A stretch of DNA of 64,000 bases from the NCBI GenBank assembly GCA_002393735.1, contig DGTK01000008.1, forward strand, positions 14,861 to 78,860, read 5' to 3'. The notes below the pieces were generated by a model. The model saw nothing but the letters and a program-made list of their open reading frames with translations. It did not search any database and was not told the DNA's origin. The DNA is from Lachnospiraceae bacterium UBA4338 (GTDB taxonomy: Bacteria; Bacillota; Clostridia; Lachnospirales; Lachnospiraceae). Shown in pieces: positions 1-6,647 of this stretch. The position numbers and the translations under genes are program-made. Positions within the stretch are counted from its first letter, which is position 1. Each line of letters opens with the position of its first letter.

Positions 1-64
1 TATTCTGTCCCCAGAAAAAACGTTTAAAACCTTTACTTATTTGTTTATAATTCATTTTGCTCAA
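1..64 (-). CDS. N-terminus of an unidentified protein, cut by the window edge
   Basis: A ribosome binding site (AGGAGG, on the minus strand at 73-78) sits 8 bases before a TTG codon at 62-64. From that TTG an open frame runs off the left edge of the window and reads MSKMNYKQISKGFKRFFWGQ. An in-frame ATG at 53-55 is 17 bases from the binding site, which is too far, so TTG is the better start. Only 21 residues are visible, basic and aromatic, and no family can be named. The gene follows the degV terminator on the same strand and probably has its own promoter or receives read-through. Confidence 0.55.
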   Translation of the reverse strand, partial: MSKMNYKQISKGFKRFFWGQN

Positions 65-92
65 TGGTTAAACCTCCTTTCCCAAATTTATA

Positions 93-128
93 AAAAACGC
101 CCATTCACCTGTATGTGATGGACGTTTA
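93..128 (-). terminator. Intrinsic terminator after degV
   Basis: On the minus strand a stem of about 12 pairs (arms near 95-108 and 115-127, with small bulges) is followed by a run of T residues. It lies 18 bases after the degV stop codon. Confidence 0.8.
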
Positions 129-145
129 TATTATACTAAATTTTA

Positions 146-1003
146 TTATTTCCAGCAAATAACCGCTGTCATGTCAGGACCTGTATGAGCACCGATGATT
201 GGGCACAGGGTGCTGACAACAACTTCAACATCCGGACGGGACTCTTTAATGAGTGCCACCAGTTTGTTAACTCTCTCTTCATTATCTGCATGAGCTACAT
301 ATATTCTCTTACAATCAGGATTTATATTGGCGCTGAACTCGCTCTGAAGATGTTTGAGGGCCATCTCTCCTCTTTTTTTGGCGACAACATATAATTTACC
401 GTCCGGACCAATATTAAGGATAGGACAAATCTTAAGAGCGGTACCAAGCACTGCTGATACTTCTGAGATACGTCCGCCTCTCTTAAGATGCATTAAATCT
501 TCAACCAGGAACATGGTAAATAAAGATTCTCTCTTAACTTTAAGAGCTTCTGCATTCTCCACAGGGCCCATACCTTCAGTTCTGTTTTTAACAGCTTCTT
601 CTACAATTAAACCTGTTGCAATTGTTGCAGCCAGGCTGTCGTAAGCCACGATAGTTCTGTCCGGATAATCTTCCTTAAGATCTTCAACTACTACATTAAC
701 TGCAGAATAAGTACCGGTCAAACCGCTTGATAAGCATATATATAAGATATCCTGTCCAGCCTCCAGTACAGGTTTAAACATATCAACATATACTATTGGC
801 GAAATCTGACTGGTCGAAACATTAACACCTTCTCTTAATGCATCATAAAAAGCATGAATCTCCTCAGGTGTCTCATTGGCATAGCTTACTTTTTCCTCTT
901 CGCCTAAAATATAACTCATGGGAATAACGCCTATGTCTTCTTTTTTTATTACTTCCGGATCAACATCACACGATGCATCAATGAAAATTTTGTAATTACT
1001 CAT
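146..1003 (-). CDS. DegV family fatty-acid-binding protein
   Basis: This 285-residue protein belongs to the DegV family, which binds fatty acids in the cytoplasm and in many Firmicutes supplies the fatty acid kinase FakA (FakB role). The family marks visible are the opening strand with DASCD near residues 9-13, a TSQ motif near 64-66 and LSSGLTGTYS near 91-100, which form the lipid carboxylate site. The start was placed at the ATG at 1001-1003 because AAGGGG lies just upstream; the longer open frame begins 18 codons earlier without a binding site. The gene is alone, ends at a strong terminator and is divergent from thiT. No fakA-like gene is in the window, so the physiological partner is unknown. 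Confidence 0.9.
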   Translation of the reverse strand: MSNYKIFIDASCDVDPEVIKKEDIGVIPMSYILGEEEKVSYANETPEEIHAFYDALREGVNVSTSQISPIVYVDMFKPVLEAGQDILYICLSSGLTGTYSAVNVVVEDLKEDYPDRTIVAYDSLAATIATGLIVEEAVKNRTEGMGPVENAEALKVKRESLFTMFLVEDLMHLKRGGRISEVSAVLGTALKICPILNIGPDGKLYVVAKKRGEMALKHLQSEFSANINPDCKRIYVAHADNEERVNKLVALIKESRPDVEVVVSTLCPIIGAHTGPDMTAVICWK

Positions 1004-1047
1004 ACAAACCCCTTTTTCTGTAATTATACAACATGTCAAGCACTCAC

Positions 1048-1076
1048 ATAATCCCATAATTAAGGAAGTTTGTCAA
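1048..1076 (-). promoter_or_regulatory. Candidate degV promoter
   Basis: On the minus strand TTGACA (1071-1076) is followed after 17 bases by GATTAT (1048-1053). A second candidate -10, TATAAT, lies nearer the gene at 1023-1028 with a poorer -35. One of the two probably drives degV. Confidence 0.4.
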
Positions 1077-1111
1077 GAAAATAACAAAAAATAAATAATG
1101 AAATTTTATAC

Positions 1112-1140
1112 TTGTTTTTTTCCCTGTATTTACATATAAT
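1112..1140 (+). promoter_or_regulatory. thiT promoter
   Basis: TTGTTT (1112-1117), a 17-base spacer and a perfect TATAAT (1135-1140). The transcript would start near 1147, inside a perfect inverted repeat (ATTTGGT-AATA-ACCAAAT, 1144-1161) that could act as a 5' protective hairpin or an operator. The TPP riboswitch follows directly. Confidence 0.75.
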
Positions 1141-1167
1141 ATCATTTGGTAATAACCAAATATTATT

Positions 1168-1253
1168 TAGCTAGGGGAGCATCTGCTGAGACTGATAGAA
1201 ATACCTATCTAACCCTCATCACTTGAACCGGGTAATTCCGGCGTAAGGAAGCA
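1168..1253 (+). promoter_or_regulatory. TPP (THI-box) riboswitch
   Basis: The conserved thiamine pyrophosphate aptamer is readable in order: GGGGAGC (1174-1180), CTGAGA (1187-1192), ATACC and ACCC, then the pyrophosphate-sensing half with CTTGAACCGGGTAAT and CCGGCGTAAGGAAGC (ending near 1252). A short P1 helix pairs GCT before the GGGG with AGC after the AAGGA. It precedes thiT by 40 bases, which fits feedback control of thiamine uptake by TPP. Confidence 0.93.
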
Positions 1254-1263
1254 TTCTTTACAG

Positions 1264-1286
1264 TCCCCTCCATATGTTAAGGAGGT
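1264..1286 (+). promoter_or_regulatory. Expression platform: hairpin over the thiT ribosome binding site
   Basis: CCTCC (1267-1271) can pair with GGAGG (1281-1285), the thiT Shine-Dalgarno sequence. The overlapping TCCCCT (1264-1269) can instead pair with AGGGGA (1173-1178), the 5' edge of the aptamer. This gives a plausible translational switch: TPP binding holds the 5' strand in the aptamer and leaves CCTCC free to mask the binding site. There is no T-run, so transcription termination is unlikely. Confidence 0.5.
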
Positions 1287-1292
1287 TTTTTT

Positions 1293-2150
1293 ATGTCAAA
1301 AGAGAAAGACAACAATTCACCTATTTCAACCACAAGAGTACTGACTGAAGCAGGCCTGATGCTGGCTGTGGCAACAGTACTTTCCTTTGTTAAGATTCTC
1401 GACCTGCCATACGGCGGTTCGGTTACGGTGGCATCCATGCTGCCGATCATTCTTATTTCCTACCGTCACGGCATTAAAAACGGTCTTATTACCGGCCTGG
1501 CTTTTGCTATTATTCAGCAGTTACTGGGACTTAAGAATCTTTCATATGTAACCACCTGGCAGTCTGTACTGGCGGTTATTTTCTTAGATTATATCATCGC
1601 TTTTACCGTACTGGGTCTTGGAGGTATCTTTAGGAAGTTGATCAAATCACAGCCTGCAGCCCTTGTTGCCGGCACAATCTTCGTATGTATTTTAAGATAT
1701 GCATGCCACGTTATCTCAGGTGCAACGGTATGGGCAGGATTATCAATTCCTGACAGCGCCGCACTTCTGTATTCCTTCGGATACAATGCAACATATATGC
1801 TTCCTGAGACAGTAGTTACCGCAATTATGGCATTCTACCTCGGCTCACTCCTTGATTTCAGAGAGCCAACCATCAAGCACATGAAGCAGACAGAGAAGAC
1901 CAAAGTTCCTATGCTTAAGTGGACAGGCGGTCTTGCAATTGCCGCAGCACTGGTATTCGACGTAAGAATGATTTTCGCAAACCTTCAGAATCCTGATACA
2001 GGTAAGTTTGATTTTTCGGGACTTGGTAATACCAACTGGATAGCTATTCTTATTGTAACCGCTGTCTGCGCCGTTATTGCCGCAATCACGCTTACAATCG
2101 CTTATCTTAACGACAAGAAGAAAAAAGAAGCTGAAGCAAGTTCTAAATAG
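1293..2150 (+). CDS. thiT: Thiamine transporter ThiT (ECF S component), C-terminally extended
   Basis: ThiT is the substrate-binding membrane subunit of an energy-coupling-factor thiamine importer and works with a shared EcfA/A'/T module that is not in this window. Residues about 14-190 show the six-helix S-component pattern, with aromatic residues in the helix 5-6 region (HVISGATVWAGL). The protein has 285 residues against roughly 180-200 usual for the family; the extra C-terminal 90 hold two more hydrophobic segments (about 208-228 and 248-272) and a lysine-rich tail. The TPP riboswitch upstream strongly supports thiamine as substrate. GGAGG lies 7 bases before the ATG. Confidence 0.9.
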   Translation: MSKEKDNNSPISTTRVLTEAGLMLAVATVLSFVKILDLPYGGSVTVASMLPIILISYRHGIKNGLITGLAFAIIQQLLGLKNLSYVTTWQSVLAVIFLDYIIAFTVLGLGGIFRKLIKSQPAALVAGTIFVCILRYACHVISGATVWAGLSIPDSAALLYSFGYNATYMLPETVVTAIMAFYLGSLLDFREPTIKHMKQTEKTKVPMLKWTGGLAIAAALVFDVRMIFANLQNPDTGKFDFSGLGNTNWIAILIVTAVCAVIAAITLTIAYLNDKKKKEAEASSK

Positions 2151-2168
2151 TCTTAAGTAAAACACAAC

Positions 2169-2222
2169 AAACAGGGACGGACTAGTGCCATACATATTTA
2201 GGCTCAGTCCGTCCCTGTTTTT
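2169..2222 (+). terminator. Intrinsic terminator between thiT and the serpin gene
   Basis: A perfect 15-bp stem (2169-2183 with 2206-2220) around a 22-base loop is followed by T residues. The strands are symmetric enough (A-run on the other side) to stop the convergent serpin gene as well. Confidence 0.85.
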
Positions 2223-2249
2223 ATATTGTGAAATGGGGGTTATTGGCTT

Positions 2250-3605
2250 TTAAAGATAATTGATATATCCTGCGAATAACGGCATTCCCGTATCCCCATC
2301 AACTATCATATATACAAAAGGTCTGTCCAGAATTACTTCCCTAATTTCCTCCTGAGAAGGCGCTGCCGCACATTCCAGCATTACAACTGCGGTAGCAGCG
2401 GCTGCTTTAGTGCCCTCTCTGTCCACTTCTATATGAGTTTTATGGATAATGTCATCAATCCAGAACTGGTGATTAGCCCCATCCGTCTCAAACATTGCCT
2501 GAAAATCCGCATCGTCCTTATCAAAAGGAGTGCGCATTCCCATATTCATGTAGGTTTCGGCAAGAGACGCCTCATAATCCATTTCAAATTCCGGAATTAA
2601 AACTCTTACTTCTTCACCATATTCCCTGTTTAAGAAAGCCTCCGAAAAGCTTTCTTCACTGCCTGCCATCTGAGCGATATATTCTTCTACCGTAATATCT
2701 GACGTGTTATAGCCGTCATTTCCCGGAACAAGCCCAACGAAATAATAATTACCGCCATCATAAGGCCTTGCAAAAGCAAGAGAGCCTTCATATTCGAAGC
2801 AGGAGTCTTCTTCGCTTCTTAACATTGTAACTTTGCTAATGCTTCCGTCAGCATTGGTAAAATCCATATCCTCCAGAACTTCGCTATCCTCATATTCATT
2901 CTCCCACTTACCCTCAAAGGCTACGGCATTGATTAAATAGCTTACGGCAGCAGGAGGGATATTGTTAATAATCTTCGGAATCATGTGATTGGTATTGGTA
3001 TCAACCCAGCCGTTAATCTGAGTCTTGGCCCCATCATTAAAGGGAAGCACATTAACCTCTGCGCCGTATAATGACTGAGCCTTTTGAACAAAATCCTCAT
3101 TAAGGCGTACATCGTCTCTTTGGTTCATCCAGATTGAATTGGCAATATTCCATTCCACATCCTGCTGAGTGTCCATACTCTCTTTGATATTCCCAAGATA
3201 GTCGGCCATAGTCAGCACATCTGCACTGCCGTTGACCACTTCTTCCATTTCCTGTAATGTTGCGCCTCCGGCACCAAGTTCCGCCATGCCAACTGCAGAA
3301 TCAATGGAATATGGTGAGATAAGGAGATTACCATCATCACCCGGCTCCAATTCAGCCATTAACTTAAAAGCAGCGCCGCTCAGACTATCTTCCACACTGG
3401 TATCTTCCTTTTTGTTCGCCTCATCCCCGGATGGATAATCTTCATCTATCTCAGGTGAAATTTCACCATCCTCCATGGGCAGCTCCGGCTGGTAAAGTAT
3501 TTCTTCATCCCCTCCGTTCGCCGGTGTCGGGGCTTCCACGCTGCACCCCGTAACTGTCATCAATACTGTCATTGCCATTATTCCCATTAATATTTTTCTC
3601 TTCAT
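2250..3605 (-). CDS. Serpin-family protease inhibitor, predicted lipoprotein
   Basis: The 451-residue precursor starts with a lipoprotein signal peptide ending in VTGC (Cys23 region), then an acidic, proline-rich linker to about residue 75, then a complete serpin fold. The hinge of the reactive centre loop reads EGTKAAAAT (397-405), the small-residue run typical of inhibitory serpins, and the C-terminal serpin signature RPFVYMI...GMPLFAG is intact. Counting from the hinge puts Cys412 at P1. The start at 3603-3605 is preceded by AGGAGG; a longer frame of 11 codons has none. A TATAAT at 3641-3646 may be the -10. Known gut-bacterial serpins inhibit host or neighbour serine proteases; surface anchoring here suggests the same outward role, which is inference. 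Confidence 0.93.
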   Translation of the reverse strand: MKRKILMGIMAMTVLMTVTGCSVEAPTPANGGDEEILYQPELPMEDGEISPEIDEDYPSGDEANKKEDTSVEDSLSGAAFKLMAELEPGDDGNLLISPYSIDSAVGMAELGAGGATLQEMEEVVNGSADVLTMADYLGNIKESMDTQQDVEWNIANSIWMNQRDDVRLNEDFVQKAQSLYGAEVNVLPFNDGAKTQINGWVDTNTNHMIPKIINNIPPAAVSYLINAVAFEGKWENEYEDSEVLEDMDFTNADGSISKVTMLRSEEDSCFEYEGSLAFARPYDGGNYYFVGLVPGNDGYNTSDITVEEYIAQMAGSEESFSEAFLNREYGEEVRVLIPEFEMDYEASLAETYMNMGMRTPFDKDDADFQAMFETDGANHQFWIDDIIHKTHIEVDREGTKAAAATAVVMLECAAAPSQEEIREVILDRPFVYMIVDGDTGMPLFAGYINYL

Positions 3606-4295
3606 ATTGCCTCCTAAACAAAGGGTTTTCGTGATCATCTATTATATATACGTATATGGTCTGTTATTTTTATGGGGGATTTATAAAAATTTTGCGTTAT
3701 TACATCGCATAGGGCTGACGCCCCATGCGATGTCCGTTAGGTGCAAATACAGATTTGTGCGCTGCCGCGCACCACATATATTTAAAAAAAATGGTGTTAT
3801 GCACAAGTGCCTACACCATTTTTTCAAATATATATTTGCCATGCAAATAAATCTTTACTTGCACCCTCTTCGAACAAAAAAGGAAACGGCACTAGAGATG
3901 ATCATCAAGGATCTATTGCTGTTTCCTTTTTACAACCGGCGATACGGATTAGGTCACCGGTTAAAAATATTTACATTAATAACTTAAACTTTAGAAATCA
4001 TTCTTAAGTTTAACTAAAATCCGTTTCTTCGAGAATTCCTAAGTTCTATTCTTATTACTTCATTCTCTCTTCCGGTACAGAATTTTGAATGGTCACTAAC
4101 ATTTGAATGGGTGGAAGATCAAAATCCGCTCTAAAAATATTACTTATTCCTTCTATCCGATAACTTCTTCTAATTAAATCTTAAGAAAAATATCTTGGTT
4201 AAATTATCAATGTTCTCTTTTCATTTACTACTATACCACTTTTTAAAAATATTAAAATAGTATAAACACGAATTAAGAAAATTATGACACGAACT
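3606..4295. other. Gene-free, hairpin-rich 0.7 kb stretch
   Basis: No credible gene is seen. From left to right it holds a 13-14 bp hairpin (3702-3733, GGGC...GCCC core), small hairpins around GTGC/GCGC (3740-3775), a long interrupted stem (about 3775-3830) with an AATGGTGT/ACACCATT core that resembles a bidirectional terminator, a long imperfect hairpin (3876-3932, GGAAAC...GTTTCC ends with T-run), AACCGG...CCGGTT (3934-3963) and TTAAACTT...AAGTTTAA (3984-4013). From 4014 to 4295 it is plain AT-rich sequence without clear signals. It lies between the end of the aconitase-family gene and the serpin promoter. Confidence 0.6.
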
Positions 4296-6575
4296 CTAAA
4301 TTCTGTTGTAATTAATTAAGCAGCCTTTAAGAATAATCTGTCTTTCTTCATTTGTGAGTTCCCCAAGACCTAGTGTAAATTCGTTCATTTTACCGTCTTT
4401 AACCACAAATGCTTGAATTTCGCTTCTGTTTTCCAAAATTGCGTTCTTAACATCTGGTACAAAGATGAAATCCAGGTTCTTAAATGGAAGTTCACCTTCC
4501 TTAATTAAGAATGGAATCATACCCCAGTTAATAAGGTTGGAGCGGTATCTCTTGGTAGCATATTCATTGGCGATATTAGCCCAGCCGCCCAGTACTTTCT
4601 GGCAGCTGGCAGCCTGCTCTCTTGCAGAACCGTCACCCGGCTTAACTGCGAAGATTGTAGAACCGATTCCAAGATTATCATGACTTACATTCGGGAAGTC
4701 CTTCTTGATAACACCCATTACCTCAGCTACTTCCGGCACAGCCTTACCTGCACATTCGCCCTTTTCAAGCGCCTTCTGAGCCACCTGAATAGCCTTGGCT
4801 CTGCCTACATATTCAGGATCTTTTCTGGATAATGTAAACTCAGCAAGACCGATAGGATTGGAACGGTATGAAGATGTCTCACCTGATGGAATAAGCTCAT
4901 CAGTTGTTGTTACGCTGTCATGAATCTCTGAAACAACCTTAAGTAAAAGATTCTCAGGAAGCGGTGACATTGCCGGCCAGTCCTTGATATTTGGGCCAAA
5001 CTGAATCTCTACCTCAGGATGAGCCACGCCCTTGGAATCATATACTCTGTTAGCATAAATGCTTGAATCAAAGTAATATTTATATTTCCTGAAATCTCCT
5101 GCAAAATCAGTAGCTGCAGTAAGTTCGCCCTTGTTGGCAGCTGTTGCTGCAATTGATCTGGCATCCATTAAAGCTACAGAAGAAATCTGACCATTCTGAA
5201 GTTTGGAACCTTCTCTGTTAGGGAAGTTTCTTGTAGAATGTCTGATACTGAACGCATTATTGGCAGGTGTATCACCAGCGCCGAAGCAAGGACCACAGAA
5301 TGCAGTCTTAAGCACAGCACCTGATTCGAGGATTTTGGCTGCTGTACCATTTTTGATTAATTCCATGTAAATTGGCATTGATGCAGGATAAACGCTCATG
5401 GTAAAAGCATCATTACCGATATAATTGCCATCCAGAATGTCAGCCACGGCGCAGATATTCTCAAAACCACCGCCGGCACATCCTGCCACGATACCCTGTT
5501 CTACATAGAACTTACCGTTTCTAACCTTATCCTTTAAACTGTATTCTACAGCGCCATCAAGGCTCTCAAGCGCCTTCTTCTCTGTAATATCAATGATATC
5601 CATCATATTTGCATTGAATTCTTCAATTGTATAAGCATTGCTTGGATGGAATGGCATTGCAATCATAGGTCTGATGGTGGATAAGTCAATCTTGATTACC
5701 CCATCATAGTATGTTACATCCCCCGGTGCGAGATATTTATAATCATCTCTTCTTCCGTGGATATCGTAAAATTCCTCGATCTTCTCATCTGTCTGCCAGA
5801 TTGATGAAAGACAGGTGGTCTCTGTGGTCATTACATCAACACCGATTCTGAAATCAGCTGATAACTTGCTCACACCCGGGCCTACGAATTCCATTACTTT
5901 ATTCTTAACATAGCCGTTCTTGAATACAGCACCGATAATGGCAATGGCAACGTCCTGAGGACCTACACCCTTAACAGGCTCACCTTCAAGATATACTGCA
6001 ACCACGCCAGGCATATTAATATCATATGTCTGATTAAGAAGCTGTTTAACAAGTTCAGGACCACCCTCACCCATTGCCATGGTACCAAGTGCACCATATC
6101 TGGTATGTGAGTCAGAACCAAGAATCATCTTGCCGCCGCCTGCAAGCATTTCTCTTGCAAACTGGTGAATAACAGCCTGATGAGGTGGTACATATACACC
6201 ACCGTATTTCTTGGCACATGTAAGACCAAACATGTGGTCATCTTCATTAATTGTTCCACCTACTGCGCAAAGAGAGTTATGGCAGTTTGTAAGAACGTAA
6301 GGGATTGGGAATTTTTCAAGGCCTGATGCTCTTGCTGTCTGAATAATACCTACAAAGGTAATATCATGGCTTGTAAGCTTATCGAATTTGATTTTAAGCT
6401 TGTCCATATTGCCTGAAGTATTATGAGAATTAAGAATACCATAAGCGATTGTATTCTTCTTAGCCTCTTCCTTATTAACTTCCGCTCCTGCGGCTGCATT
6501 AACTTCAGCCGTGTTCTTTTCATCAATCAACTGGCCCTTAATGAGGTAAGCGCCATTATCAAATAATTCTACCAT
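4296..6575 (-). CDS. Aconitase-family hydratase (YbhJ-like)
   Basis: A 759-residue protein of the aconitase/isopropylmalate isomerase superfamily, closest in pattern to the uncharacterised YbhJ-type hydratases rather than to canonical AcnA. Visible marks are SDSHT at 154-158, Cys366 in GCAGGG, and Cys427/Cys430 in CGPCFG, the three ligands expected for a [4Fe-4S] cluster, followed by STRNFPNREGS near 447-457. The swivel domain follows from about residue 600. The reaction is presumably a stereospecific hydration/dehydration of a tricarboxylic or related acid, but the substrate is not known. The start has AAGGAG upstream. No citrate synthase or isocitrate dehydrogenase gene is adjacent. Confidence 0.85.
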   Translation of the reverse strand: MVELFDNGAYLIKGQLIDEKNTAEVNAAAGAEVNKEEAKKNTIAYGILNSHNTSGNMDKLKIKFDKLTSHDITFVGIIQTARASGLEKFPIPYVLTNCHNSLCAVGGTINEDDHMFGLTCAKKYGGVYVPPHQAVIHQFAREMLAGGGKMILGSDSHTRYGALGTMAMGEGGPELVKQLLNQTYDINMPGVVAVYLEGEPVKGVGPQDVAIAIIGAVFKNGYVKNKVMEFVGPGVSKLSADFRIGVDVMTTETTCLSSIWQTDEKIEEFYDIHGRRDDYKYLAPGDVTYYDGVIKIDLSTIRPMIAMPFHPSNAYTIEEFNANMMDIIDITEKKALESLDGAVEYSLKDKVRNGKFYVEQGIVAGCAGGGFENICAVADILDGNYIGNDAFTMSVYPASMPIYMELIKNGTAAKILESGAVLKTAFCGPCFGAGDTPANNAFSIRHSTRNFPNREGSKLQNGQISSVALMDARSIAATAANKGELTAATDFAGDFRKYKYYFDSSIYANRVYDSKGVAHPEVEIQFGPNIKDWPAMSPLPENLLLKVVSEIHDSVTTTDELIPSGETSSYRSNPIGLAEFTLSRKDPEYVGRAKAIQVAQKALEKGECAGKAVPEVAEVMGVIKKDFPNVSHDNLGIGSTIFAVKPGDGSAREQAASCQKVLGGWANIANEYATKRYRSNLINWGMIPFLIKEGELPFKNLDFIFVPDVKNAILENRSEIQAFVVKDGKMNEFTLGLGELTNEERQIILKGCLINYNRI

Positions 6576-6608
6576 TTACTGTCTCCTTACTGTCTATTTA
6601 CGCACTAC

Positions 6609-6630
6609 GCCCGGAGCAACCACTCCGGGC
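6609..6630. terminator. GC-rich hairpin between glgP and the aconitase-family gene
   Basis: A perfect 8-bp stem GCCCGGAG/CTCCGGGC with a 6-base loop lies between the glgP stop and the next gene. It has no real T-run on either strand, so it may be a weak terminator or an mRNA-end stabiliser. Confidence 0.45.
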
Positions 6631-6647
6631 ATATATTTTGCAATTAA

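Noticed and set aside
3607..3987. 126-codon plus-strand frame in the gap upstream of the serpin
   Set aside because: It runs through several strong hairpins, has no ribosome binding site and shows no family pattern.
6609..6630. Strong terminator after glgP
   Set aside because: The stem is good but no T-run follows on either strand; kept only as a weak hairpin.
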